DNA of 64,000 nucleotides, taken from Congeria kusceri. Lineage: Eukaryota; Mollusca; Bivalvia; Myida; Dreissenidae. A program made the translations under genes and the position numbers. Of the stretch, positions 45,237-56,285 are shown one piece after another. How positions within the stretch are numbered: the stretch's first letter is position 1; the number at the start of each line of letters is the position of its first letter. Location: assembly GCA_027627225.1 (NCBI GenBank), contig CM051034.1, forward strand, positions 13,025,261-13,089,260, read 5' to 3'. The notes beneath the pieces were generated by a model. That model searched no databases. It was not told the origin of the DNA and saw only the letters and a list, made by a program, of their open reading frames with translations.

Positions 45237-45455
45237 TTAATTATAGACTAGGGAATGGGGCCGAATTTCGGCTCCAAATTAGCCCTATGGGCTGAAAGAG
45301 CTCTGCAATTCTGCATGCCCTTCAGAGGTTTCGCGGGGTCTACACTACACACTGAAGTGTAGATCTACATCTTAAACTTAGTCTAACAGTAACAGGAGTT
45401 CAGTCAGGAAACCGCTCGCGAAAATAAATTACAAATAAATGTAGGCCTCAATAAA

Positions 45456-45734
45456 ATGTTAAGGGGAAGAGTGTTTCTGTTTTGTCTGTATTATTTTGGT
45501 AGCATGGTAACAACAAACAAACCAAATCTGCTCTGCAATGTCTTCGAAACCAATCATTTACCTATCGAACAAATATCTACTCTAAATTTCAATTACGACG
45601 CCATGTTCCGCCAAAGTGTCACGTGCAACGGAACAAATCGAATTTGCACTCAAACTGTTCGAACCTGGAATGTTTCGTTAACAGGAACAAAATACAAGTG
45701 CGCATATGATCAATTATTTCACCATCTTTATTAA
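45456..45734 (+). CDS. Hypothetical 92-codon secreted-type frame
   Basis: ATG at 45456 opens 92 codons to TAA. Residues 2-17 (LRGRVFLFCLYYFGSM) look like a signal sequence: basic n-region then a hydrophobic core. The predicted mature part has four Cys (LLCNV, VTCNG, RICTQ, KYKCAY) and two N-glycosylation sequons (NGT, NVS), so a small disulfide-bonded secreted protein or a first exon is plausible. No family is recognised, no promoter or polyadenylation site is clear, and it lies among repeats. Confidence 0.25.
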   Translation: MLRGRVFLFCLYYFGSMVTTNKPNLLCNVFETNHLPIEQISTLNFNYDAMFRQSVTCNGTNRICTQTVRTWNVSLTGTKYKCAYDQLFHHLY

Positions 45735-46000
45735 GGACATTAATATGTTTGTAAAGAAGAACGAATGGAGCTCAACTGATCATTTCCAATTTTTATTAAT
45801 ATTATGTTGTTGTTGTTGTTGTTGTTTTTCAAAATAGAAAAAGCAAAAATATATTGCAAAGCAAAGCAACAATCTTTCAAAAGTACAGTGTCTTTCGCGC
45901 TAAAAATATTTCATAAGACGATAAATATAATTCGTATGGATTTGCACCATTATAATAATATAATTACATGTATTTTGGACAGGTCTTGTAACAATGATTA

Positions 46001-46589
46001 GACTATTGGCGGAAGCCAACGGTCTTTTGATAGGGTAACTTCAAAAACAGGTATCATGGAAAACTACTGCTTTTCTTTGCAGGCTATTAGTCAGTAAATC
46101 GAAATCAGAAAGGGTCTTCAAAACTGCAAAAATTCACGTGTACCCGTTTTCTTACATTTTAATTATTTAAGATAATGTATGCAATATGTATTATAATGTG
46201 TATATCATGTGATTTATTACAATTACAGTTTGTAAAAAGGTCAATCTATATAAAAACAAATAACTTTTAACTAACGACACCCTTACTTTTGCTATTTACT
46301 TGTATGTAACCGAAATATTTACCGGCGTGTCCTGCAATAAGACCACCAAATTAATGCGCTACATCGGTTATTTTTTATTAGTTGCGAAAGTGTTTTTTCT
46401 CGTTAACAACCCTAATTCTGAATATTTTGACAACAAATTACTGCAATTTATTAATTTTAAATTATACTATGGACAAGCAAGCTTGCATCGTGTCATCTAT
46501 TTTTGAACTTCATTCAAACACATATTTCCTTTTAGCAAAAAATGCACTCATAATTCACATGCTTTTGGTTTCTTTTGCCGCCAACAGTC
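46001..46589. mobile_element. TIR element A of a tandem pair
   Basis: The left end GACTATTGGCGGAAGCC and right end GCCGCCAACAGTC are inverted. Inside, ctttgcaggctattagtcag matches element B. The trailing ctacgctgtcagcgttttg is also shared with B. Frames inside (46300-46612) are hydrophobic chance ORFs. Confidence 0.65.
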
Positions 46590-46618
46590 TTTCTACGCTG
46601 TCAGCGTTTTGATTTTTA

Positions 46619-46823
46619 GACTGTTGGCGCAAGCCGACAGGATTTATAGTAGTTGTATTCAGAAATCGGTCTTGAGGGATCTACTTCTTTACTTTGCAGG
46701 CTACGAGTCAGTAAATCGACAAATTACTGCGCTTCGCTCGCTGAGCTGTGAGTCTTCCTGTTATCACTCCTTCTGTGTATGAATAGATGACAAGAAATAG
46801 ATCCGACTTAAACATTCATAAGC

Positions 46824-46854
<31 letters not shown>

Positions 46855-47571
46855 GTTAATCCACATCTACAAGTGATTTTATGTTATGTCTATTCACGTA
46901 GGTATGATAGCGGATCTGTTTGTGCTGTTTACTGGTTATCTGCGTTTTACATCATATTGCATAAGTTTTCCAACAGTGTATTTACTCATTACATATAGCG
47001 GAGCAATTGTAACCACTCGATTGACGATTGCTATTGTTTTTGAAGTATGCATAAGAATTGTGAAAAAGCATTGTACTTCTAAAGAGTGTTTTGAATGTAT
47101 TTTACTAATTTAACTTATTTTTAAATAAATCGGTATTTACCAAGCATAGCGCTTGAAATAAAAAGCACTGAACATTGATTCGAACTTATACGGTTTATCG
47201 ACTATTTTTACCCATTTTAAATTGACTTGTGTGCCTATAACTCTGCTTACATTTTAAATAGTTTGCGCACAAAATATTTCCCTCCCACGAATTACAAAGA
47301 AATGATGAGAATGACGTTGATAAAAAGCATTGAATAAGACGAGCGCTATATAAGTTTTAATTTGTATAACACTGTGGCCTGTATTTTCAATTATGTCAAA
47401 TACCAGCTTATACCAATTTATTTAAGTAGAGTTTATAGTTTTGAGTTTCGATATTAATTTTGTTTTGTAGAAATGATATAACAGACAGGGGACTTACTTC
47501 AATAAATGTTCCTTATGATACAAATACTCTCGTAATTCATTAGCTTTTAGTTTCTTTTATCGCCAACAGTC
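46619..47571. mobile_element. TIR element B of a tandem pair
   Basis: The left end GACTGTTGGCGCAAGCC and right end CGCCAACAGTC are inverted. It begins only 30 bp after element A. It contains ctttgcaggctacgagtcag and an (AAT)n run at about 46829-46852. The open frame at 46886-47113 is probably fortuitous. Confidence 0.65.
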
Positions 47572-47593
47572 TTTGTACGCTGTCAGCGTTTTG

Positions 47594-47667
47594 ATTTAAT
47601 GTTGCATACGTATATACACTATAATAAGATATATTATAATAGTGTATATACGTATGGAACATTAAAT
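47594..47667. repeat. Long palindrome, 28 pairs with one mismatch
   Basis: ATTTAATGTT, a g:g mismatch and CATACGTATATACACTAT pair with ATAGTGTATATACGTATG, g and AACATTAAAT around a loop of 16 bases. It lies 23 bp beyond TIR element B. Confidence 0.85.
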
Positions 47668-47669
47668 AA

Positions 47670-48816
47670 TCATTGTTATAAGTACCTGTAGAATTTTGAG
47701 TCCAATTTTGAGCTAGACTGATATATGCCAACCGAGAACGGTGATTCTCCTAAACGCAGTGTCTTAAGCTCTTCTTCCAAACAGTGATTTTCCACATATC
47801 TATCTATCCAGATATTTTTTATTTTTTATTCTGTTTACAAGACTGAAGTTTCCTTTACATCATGCCGAAGTAAGACTGTGAAAAAGTTTGTGATCACTGA
47901 GGGTTGCGCTCTTTAATTGTAGTCTTTCCGAAATTCTGATCAGTTTTAAGAATTTGGAAGAATTTAAACATGCCAACAAATAAATGTTTTATTCAGAGGT
48001 CTATTAACAAACATTGATAGATTGTTTATTGATAGATCTTTGCTTTATTATATTTGTACGAGCAAACAGAGAAGTTGTAGACTTATTAACTGAACATAAC
48101 CAAGATCCTTCAAGAAACCCGTTGACATGACGTTTTCATCGTTTTCAGTCATTAAAAGTCATAACTGAAAATGCTAAAGCATCTGGTATGGACTAACCAA
48201 CACAAAATATCACATAACGATACACATTAAAGTCACTGTCAAATCTGAATTAAAAGTCTATCACGCAAACCACTACTGTAGACCAGCCGGAAGCACGTAC
48301 ATTAAAGTGTAATTTTGACGCTACGTAAGTGAAAAGTTTTTCAAAACACATACGAAAAGCGCTTATTTTAATTGATGTTTATCGAACTTAATACATACAT
48401 TTTTAGGCACTTTGTTTCCAGTATCTAAATATGCGTCAGGAGTGGTATTTCGCTTCTTCAAATGTAATACACTTTCCTTTGAGTATTATCATCATGTGAC
48501 CAAGAATGCAAATTGACATTTGCCGATTTGTGATTTGGTCCCTTTAAGGTCACGACTATATGATTCCATTAACTAGTATGGGCTAATCTGATGCTGTCTG
48601 GATAGAACCAGCTACTGATCTAGTGGATGATTGACAGTGTAATGTGACACAACTCGTGTCTGATCTTAAATATTTGTAAACTACTTATACAATATATTTA
48701 TAGGAACAATACTGGAATTCGGCCAAAAATTCATTAGTTGATATAGATCTATTATATATTACATCAGAAAATATCACATGGAGTGCACAATTAGGAATGT
48801 AAACCAAAGCCATCTG
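47670..48816. other. Unannotated AT-rich spacer
   Basis: The only hint of structure is ggtccctttaag at about 48538, possibly a SINE tail end with an unrecognised body at 48300-48530. No gene is seen. Confidence 0.4.
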
Positions 48817-49110
48817 CACAAAGTTCCGTAGTGAAAACTTAAGTTAATTTCTTAAAATTATAAAATCCATTACTCTGTGGTTGGTTCATGTAAAGTTTAT
48901 TTCATTTTTAATGAGTTTAATCCTGCAAAGAATCAACACATGTTCCTTATTTTAGCCTTTTTTAAACATAAAACATTTATGTTTACCCCCCCCCCCCCCA
49001 CCCCGGAAAAAAAATAAAAATAAATAAATATATATATATGTGAAGTTTTCACTAAAACATGACTTTAGTTAAGATTTTCCTTAAGAACATTGTGGATAAT
49101 TGACCCTCGG
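48817..49110. mobile_element. TIR MITE related to 12920-13182
   Basis: Left cacaaagttccgtagtgaaaa with acttaagtt and right agttaagattttccttaag with aacattgtg are inverted. A poly-C/A tract at about 48987-49015 and (AT)n lie inside. Confidence 0.55.
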
Positions 49111-49274
49111 ATCCCGCCAGTCAAACTCAACAGCTATCAAACCGTTGCTGCGCAAAAAGAATATTTCAATTTTCACTAAAACATGACTTTAGTTAAGATT
49201 TTCCTTAAGAACATTGTGGATAATTGACCCTCGGATCCCGCCAGTCAAACTCAACAGCTATCAAACCGTTGCTG
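49047..49274. repeat. Near-identical 124-bp tandem duplication
   Basis: Text from ttcactaaaacatgacttt through accctcggatcccgccag to caaaccgttgctg occurs at about 49048 and 49172. It duplicates the right end of the MITE plus flank, with very little divergence, so it is recent. Confidence 0.85.
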
Positions 49275-49650
49275 TGTATAAAGAAGCGTAATAACACCAA
49301 TTAAATACACTGTAAATACCGTTTCGTTAATCAGGCGTAAAAAAATATGTTTGTTTCAGGTTTGTTTATTTTACTTTTTCCAATAATTGAATTTTTGTTT
49401 TTGGATAAATAAGTGTTTTCTTTTGATAGCATCTACTTCAAAACAGTGTTTTATGTTATTAGATACATGTTTTGAATATTCATTCAGTTTTAGAATATTC
49501 AAGTTGACCATTTACCAAAAAAAAATAATAATAATAATACCCTACCTACATACCGTATTTTGGGGGGGGCGTGTAACCTGAAACAAACATATTTTTTTAC
49601 GCCTCATCAGTTGAATTATGGATAAAATTATAGGGAGTTACGTACACTTG

Positions 49651-49850
49651 TAGTTGGCTGAGTGAGCGCGTCCGACTTTTGATTCGGAGGTGGCAGGGTT
49701 CGTATCCCGGTGGAGGAAATGTGTTTGCCATTTTATGCTTTTATTTTGAAATTCTTGAGCTCTTTAGTTGAAATGCTTTGATTTGTCCAGATTAGACATT
49801 TAATGTAATATATTTAAAAAAACAACAAAAAAACAACAACAACAACAAAA
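49651..49850 (+). mobile_element. tRNA-derived SINE, tail-truncated
   Basis: The head at 49651-49725 has A box tagttggctgagtgagcg and B box gggttcgtatcccgg. The body contains agattagacatttaatg, the family signature, and ends in an A-rich (AAC)n stretch instead of gtcccttta. Confidence 0.7.
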
Positions 49851-50013
49851 CAACATCCGTTAACGAGTCTTTTAAACTCATCGTAGTGAAAGAAGATCGG
49901 GGCCAGTATTCATTAAGTTGTAAAATCTTAACTTAAGATGCATCATATTTTTTATTTGTTTATTTTGAAATTGAACAATATTTGCACTTGTCCAATTTTA
50001 AGTTTCCTGACTC

Positions 50014-50566
50014 AGGAGCGGAATAGCAGACTATATCTAAAGTCTATAATACCACTTACAGGAGCGGAATAGCAGACTATATCTAAAGTCTATAATACCA
50101 CTTACAGGAGCGGGATAGCAGACTATATCTAAAGTCTATAATACCACTTACAGGAGCGGGAGAGCAGATTATATCTAAAGTCTATAATAACACTTACAGG
50201 AGCGGAATAGCAGACTATATCTAAAGTCTATAATAACACGTACAGGAGCGGAATAGCAGACTATATCTAAAGTATATAATACCACTTACAGGAGCGGGAG
50301 AGCAGACTATATCTAAAGTATATAATACCACTTACTGGAGCGGAATAGCAGACTATATCTAAAGTATATAATAACACTTACAGGAGCGGAATAGCAGACT
50401 ATATCTAAAGTCTATAATAACACTTACAGGAGCGGAATAGCAGACTATATCTAAAGTATATAATAACACTTACAGCAGCGGAATAGCAGACTATATCTAA
50501 AGTCTATAATAACACTTACAGGAGCGGAATAGCAGACTATATCTAAAGTCTATAATAACACTTACA
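50014..50566. repeat. Tandem array, 46-bp unit, 12 copies
   Basis: The unit is aggagcggaatagcagacta then tatctaaagtctataatacc and acttac. Copies are 90-100% alike, with recurrent variants (aacac/ccac, gggagagc, agtatat). The array ends about 730 bp upstream of the hexokinase ATG. Confidence 0.96.
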
Positions 50567-50929
50567 AAATAAATATATAAACATTGAAACACGCAAATTG
50601 TCTGAATAAAATTATTTTTCAAATAAAATACTTTATATTTAAATTTCACTAGATCTACCCTAGATCTATTGCTCATTTAATGTATTTATTTTTGTTATAG
50701 CTAGAGCATACCATAATTATGTACACTCATTCAGAAAATAATAACATTTATTCATGACGTGTTTTTGTTTGATTTCTTACACAAATATTATTACATGTAG
50801 AATCAATCTTTTATTAAGTGAAACCGTGATCGGATCAACACAGTTTTAATTTATAAGACCTACCATTTAGGTAACATGGTTAATGCAGCTTTAAATAACT
50901 AAGCATGCTTATCATCACGTGTTCGCACA

Positions 50930-51295
50930 AACTATATTGATAACGCGTATCATGTTATTGATTAGCTAGAGGAATACCAAAGAAAATCACAAAACGAAAC
51001 GACCCTGACATTTGTTCGCGGATAATGGAAAAGTACGCAACACTTTGTGACTTCTATAACTTGTTTACATGCTCTCGATGATGCAACCACTCACGTCAAT
51101 GAAACGAGAACGAGGCTGTATTGGCTATGCATGCATATGTATGAGACGGTTTACTTCTGACAGTCGTTAACGATCCGCGAGCAACTAGTGACTGTTTACT
51201 TGGGATTAACTGTTCAGATACAAACGCGATTGTTATGACTTTGTGTTGTTTAATTGCCGGATATTATAGGAATTAATTAAAGTATATTATCAGAA
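50930..51295 (+). promoter_or_regulatory. Presumed hexokinase promoter and 5' UTR region
   Basis: This is the non-repetitive stretch upstream of the exon 1 ATG, with more CpG than its surroundings (gcggataatgg, acgatccgcgagc) and an inverted CCAAT (attgg at about 51120). There is no TATA box and the start site is unknown. An in-frame TAA at 51278-51280 closes the frame upstream of the ATG. Assigned by position only. Confidence 0.35.
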
Positions 51296-51334
51296 ATGCC
51301 GACGACGCCAGAGAAACTAACGAAATATGAAAAG
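51296..51334 (+). CDS. HK: Hexokinase, exon 1 (coding start)
   Basis: ATG at 51296 encodes MPTTPEKLTKYEK in 13 codons, then AAG/GTATGC, a usable donor with GT at 51335-51336. It ends in phase 0, which matches the phase 0 start of the hexokinase exon at 63556. The joined protein reads ...LTKYEK/IEQFVKGFKL..., the layout seen at the exon 1/2 boundary of vertebrate hexokinases, where a short exon ending in lysines joins a segment starting V/I-E/D-x. An in-frame TAA at 51278 precedes the ATG. Hexokinase phosphorylates glucose at the first step of glycolysis in the cytosol. The N-terminus lacks the long hydrophobic outer-membrane anchor of mammalian HK1/HK2. The main uncertainty is that the exon is short and 12 kb away, so an alternative first exon is possible. 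Confidence 0.6.
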
Positions 51335-51891
51335 GTATGCACTATGTGGCAGATTGTGATATTGCTTAAACCCATTGCGTGTTGTATTTCACGTGACCTA
51401 CATTGTGTAGCCGATATATATGGACAGCACCGAAGCTTAGATAGCATACAACTTTTTTATTTAAGCTCAGGTTATTGAGAAAACGCATAGTCGGAGTAAA
51501 ATTAATGAATATCAATTGACCACTTTAATTGAAAGTTTCAGTTCAATATTCTGCAAACATTTCCAACAGCTTGATAAGATATATTTATTCACACATAATT
51601 TATTCACACACAGTTTGTCGAGTAGAAATAGAATAATAAATATAATTAAAATATATGGCGTTTTAGAAGATTTTTGGCGTTGAGCAACTTTAAAATACAG
51701 GGCGAAATATTTGGTGCAAAACCATTTTATTATGTTGTGTTTAGTTATGTCTACATGCATTTATAACGAGCGTTCGGATTGGTTAAATCTGGGTTTGTGG
51801 CAGCTACACACCTTCGTTCAACGACCGTCCTTGAGAAAGGTCGTTTAATGCTATTTTTAGCAAGAATTCTCAATATTGTCTGGATCTACAA

Positions 51892-52933
51892 ACAAGAAAT
51901 GTCTTTAAAAAAGACAATCGGCGTTGAAATTAATATTGAGATGTCATTTTTACCCGAAACATAATACAAGAGGGACAAGATGATCGGTTACGTGACTTCT
52001 CGGACTCCAGCTTTTTTGGTCCCCACTAAGGAGACTTCTCGGACTGTAGATTTTTTGGACACCGTTAGAAAACTTATCGGACCCTACAATTAATTTGAGA
52101 TAAATTAAAACATTATTAATATGTGTACCCTGAATAAACCGATCATACCTTCCATGTTTTCACCGGTGATAAATGAATAACCGAAATGTTAGTAATTTAC
52201 AATACATGAATTGAAACATGAATTTGTATGGCACATTTAACAAATCAGCATTGTTAGAAAATAATTGTGGGAATGAATGAAAATTATTATATATCAGACG
52301 GGTCTACATAGTTCTGATAAATAATGCACTATACGTATCATAAGTTTTGTAAATAGTGTATTCATGCTAGGCGAATGAAGTAAAAGTAACTTGAACACGT
52401 TGACATTTTGACGTATTATGAGACTTCTTTCACCACATTTTATTCATAGAAATTCGTTAAATATTTTTAGAGACTGAATAACATCTACTGGAGAAGTTGA
52501 TAGAAAGGTGCAATTCTAATTAATTCTTAATAAAACGCAACCGCCATTCAAATATAAATTAACATGCACAGTAAGTTTATAAATATAAATTCCCCGTTTA
52601 TTGAAATTCTCGGGTTTATGATTCTTCGGACGCTAATTGATGAATATTAACACAGCTATGGGTTAAATTGTTCATAAATTATGTTCATTTCTAGAGTGTA
52701 TGTCGAAGATATGTTTATAACTTAATTTTAACCGCTTATGTAAACAATTATGTGAATTTTAATCCCCAAACATATGCAACAGTTATTGGCAGACATCGAA
52801 TCGTTATTGTAAGTTTGCATTCCCTAAAATCAGAAAATTTGCCCAATTCTATTGGCATTACATTTTCCCGCTGCATAAAATTATTGCAAGAAATTTAGGT
52901 CAAAAGTGATCTTAGACAGCTACGCCGAAAAAA
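51892..52933 (+). mobile_element. 1.4 kb ACAAGAAATGTC-family element, copy 2, internally deleted
   Basis: The head is ACAAGAAATGTCTTTaaAAAAGACA then atcggcgttgaaatt. The end is gacagctacgccgaaaaaa (52933). Relative to 56286-57735 it lacks about 400 bp from the middle and has an extra acaagagggacaaga at 51966. Confidence 0.75.
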
Positions 52934-54237
52934 GACGCATTACATTATGTACCTGTTATATTTATGCACAAATGAAATGATGTAATAAAATTTAATAAAA
53001 AGTAGATCTATGAAGAAAGTGACTAATCTAGAAATATATTTCCGTTAAGACATAAATATTATATTTATTTAACACGGTATGGTATATGTTATAAATGGGA
53101 TATCTCATGTTAATAATCCAATAGTGTTGAAGTAAAGCGAAGAGATATAGATCTGTCATACTTTGGGGTTTGACCCCCACACCATGGGGAACATTCGATA
53201 CCATATAAACAGATGCACTTCAGATATCAGATTTTGGCTATAACAAACCCTAACCAGTTTAAGGCACCCCTAGAAATAAAATAAGTAAATAAACACAGAT
53301 TCTTTCAAGTTTAGCGTTTACTTGTACTTATAATAAATTAAGGCACTCTGTACGGTATACGCAATGGTCTTTTCGTGTTCTTGTGTGTGTCGGATTTTTA
53401 TTGTCTAAATACCCTTATCGCGAAAAGTCCAGATCATCGATTTTTAAGTATTAGAAGTATCTATCAACACTAGTTAAAAGGTTTACTTTTTTTTACCTCA
53501 ACGTACTGGTTCCAGTTAATACCTTATGTAAAATGATAAGTATATTATTGAGTATGTGATAGTGTCCGTAAATCAATTTGCAATCTACTAGTTTGTACCA
53601 TATTGTCCTACGACCACAAACATTCTTAAGATCAATCTTGGTCTTAATCTTAAACATTCAGCCAATGAAATTCAAAGCTTAAATGTAACAAGCCTTCTCA
53701 TTGGACAGTATATTATGTTGTTATTAAGTCTGAGATTGAGAAATTTCGTAACCACGGGGCCAGAGCTAATATATTGTGACGCATGCAAAATAATTTAAGG
53801 GCAAACAGGGTTTAAGTTGTTTTTGTTGTTTGAAGCTTTCGAAAGTTTGAATCCGTTTTTCTGTCCGACGCAAAAATGTTGTACTTGGTGTACTATTTCG
53901 AGATGCAGGGAAACAAAATCGGAATAGATCATCATGCATGTTAACGTTTTTATTAACTCGCACACTTCTTTCCGAAGCATTCAAATGTAAAAAAAAAAAT
54001 TATTTGTTTGTTTCGTCACATATTTGCTTTGAAGCTTTCTTCATCGACTGTTGCTTTGTTTTTCTTCAGGCAAAACAGTACTATTATGTTCTTTGTTAGG
54101 TATATATTTTCAAGATGAAGTGACATGGATAAGCAAAACCCTGGAAGTTATACATTGAATTGAAGTAAAACATTAATTTATGGAAGACCAAACACATATG
54201 CCGAACACTTTTATTATACGCCAGGGGCAGTCTAAAT

Positions 54238-54290
54238 CAGACGTGCAACGAATTTAGTGCTGCTTTTTATATGGGGCTAAATTCGCTGGA
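54238..54290. repeat. Palindromic hairpin, second copy of 45174-45236
   Basis: The arms CGAATTTAG and CTAAATTCG flank a loop tgctgctttttatatgggg. The outer part cagacgtgcaa matches the reverse complement of the copy at 45174, although outer pairing is weaker here. Confidence 0.7.
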
Positions 54291-55135
54291 ATATTTTTCG
54301 TCAGAAAATATTGCCCATATAAAAAGTATCTCAATGTTTTCCTTGGGCTTACAAGTAAAATAGCTAATGCCGGGGGCATTTTAGCTGTCACAAATTTGCG
54401 AAATTCTCACAATTTGTATAGCAACAAATACTAAAGCAGCATTAGGCTTAAACAAAGTAACAAATCATAAATGTGGGCATAGTAATGAAATATAGAATGT
54501 CCCGCATCATTATTTTTTTATAATCAGCAAGAACAGCAACAAATCACGCTACCACACGATAGATCTAATATGTAACTGTGACACGTGCATTAATGTTAAA
54601 GGCCCACAATTTCCACTGACATGTTATAAATATTAACCGTATGATTCAATGTATATCTAACAAAATCTATATTCTAATAAAGAACTTAGTTTCCTTAATG
54701 TTTTAGAATTAATAAAATAGTTGAAGTGTATTTTGTTTAGTACGTTCTGAATATATTATCTAACGATCATAAAATGTGATAAATATACCGTAAACTTTAC
54801 GGCGTAAAGTGCATAGCTCGATATTTCAATTTACTGACTGAAACATGTGCAATGTTGTTGTTTTTGTACTAGTTTCATACGATTCGGCTATTCTGTTCAT
54901 ATATTTAATAAGTATTTGCGCCCCTTTAGTCCGGATTTGAGTTTAAATTGCTTGTGACGTCTGGAATATTGTTTAACTTAATATTTGTCTTAAGTGAAAT
55001 CATAACCAATGAAACTATTTGTTAATAAAAGTCTTGAATTTCATTGGCTACTGTATTGGAGAATAAGATTAATTTCCGATTTAGAATGTTTATAGTCCAC
55101 AAATATTTGGTTGATGTTTTTTGTTTGTAAAGAAC

Positions 55136-55295
55136 GTCAATGGTGCTCTAATTGATTGACGCGGTTATGAATGGTACTGTAATTGATTGACGCGGTTATG
55201 AATGGTACTGTAATTGATTGACGCGGTTATGAATGGTACTGTAATTGATTGACGCGGTTATGAATGGTACTGTAATTGATTGACGCGGTTATGAA
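55136..55295. repeat. Tandem array, 31-bp unit, five copies
   Basis: The unit is aattgattgacgcggttatg then aatggtactgt. Copies 2-5 are identical or nearly so; the first has gtgctct for gtactgt. Confidence 0.95.
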
Positions 55296-55932
55296 ACAGC
55301 CATGTCCTTGAAAGGTACGGTGTGACGGAGGTTTTAAAACACTCCATACGCAAGCTCTTTAACCCGCTGACCAGGTCAAATGTGAACTGTATGGTCAGTT
55401 AGGGTGTACTTACACGACCGTTGTCAGTTTACAAACCTTAATTGGATTTTTAAATTGCAATGCGTCGGAACTCTGAGAGAAAATCCAATCTAAATGCAAA
55501 TGCTCTTTAATATCGTCAATATTTTACGTCAATCGTCTTGTTTACAATGAAATATTGATCATGTTCGTCAGATTCAAAATGTTTCTTGTTTTTTGGAATG
55601 GATGTATGACAGTTTGAGTACAAGTGTCTTTAAGTCAAATTCACCGTATTATTTTCACAATAATAACTATTAAAATTAGTATATTATCAATCATGTTAGT
55701 GTTTCTACAGTATGTTAATTTTTGTTGTTCCCTACGCTTTTTTGCATGGTTGGCTGAACAATGACTAGCGTATGATTTGGAAACCGCAGGCATGCGGAAT
55801 ACATAAATCGTGTGAGATAATGCCATGGACATCGCATTAGAACAAGATTTGTGTCAATCCGACACACCCCGATACTAAAACTAGTGCTGTAAGTCAATTT
55901 TACTTTATGAAATTCTCAACAACTACGTGTGA

Positions 55933-56122
55933 ATGGTCTCATTGCAGGACAATGGGATAACAGTGCATTCAATTGAAGTTATATCTCGACTGTTTCAAGT
56001 ACCAGATTATTCCATATTTTAGCACTCATGGTCCCATTGCAGGACAATGGGATAACAGTGCATTAAATTGAAGCTATATCTCGACTGTTTCAAAGACCAG
56101 ATTATTCCATATTGTAGCACTA
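55933..56122. repeat. 95-bp tandem duplication
   Basis: Two copies of atggtctcattgcaggaca through tatatctcgactgtttca to attgtagcact, about 95% alike. Confidence 0.93.
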
Positions 56123-56285
56123 AGCGCATGGACCTAAATACAGAATATTTGCAACAAAAAAGAAACAGAGGACGCCTGAAGGTCGCATACACATATTTAT
56201 TGAATGTCTCACATTCTTTTCCGTGAGTGTATATTATATTATTCACGCCACTGTTGAATAACTATATAAACATGTGACAGTAGAA

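Noticed and set aside
46300..47113. Membrane-protein-like frames inside the TIR elements
   Set aside because: AT-rich DNA translates to hydrophobic residues; no transposase motif, no splice sites, and two overlapping frames compete.
50014..50566. CRISPR-like array
   Set aside because: Units abut with no unique spacers and the genome is eukaryotic; it is a plain satellite. The same applies to 58005-58770.
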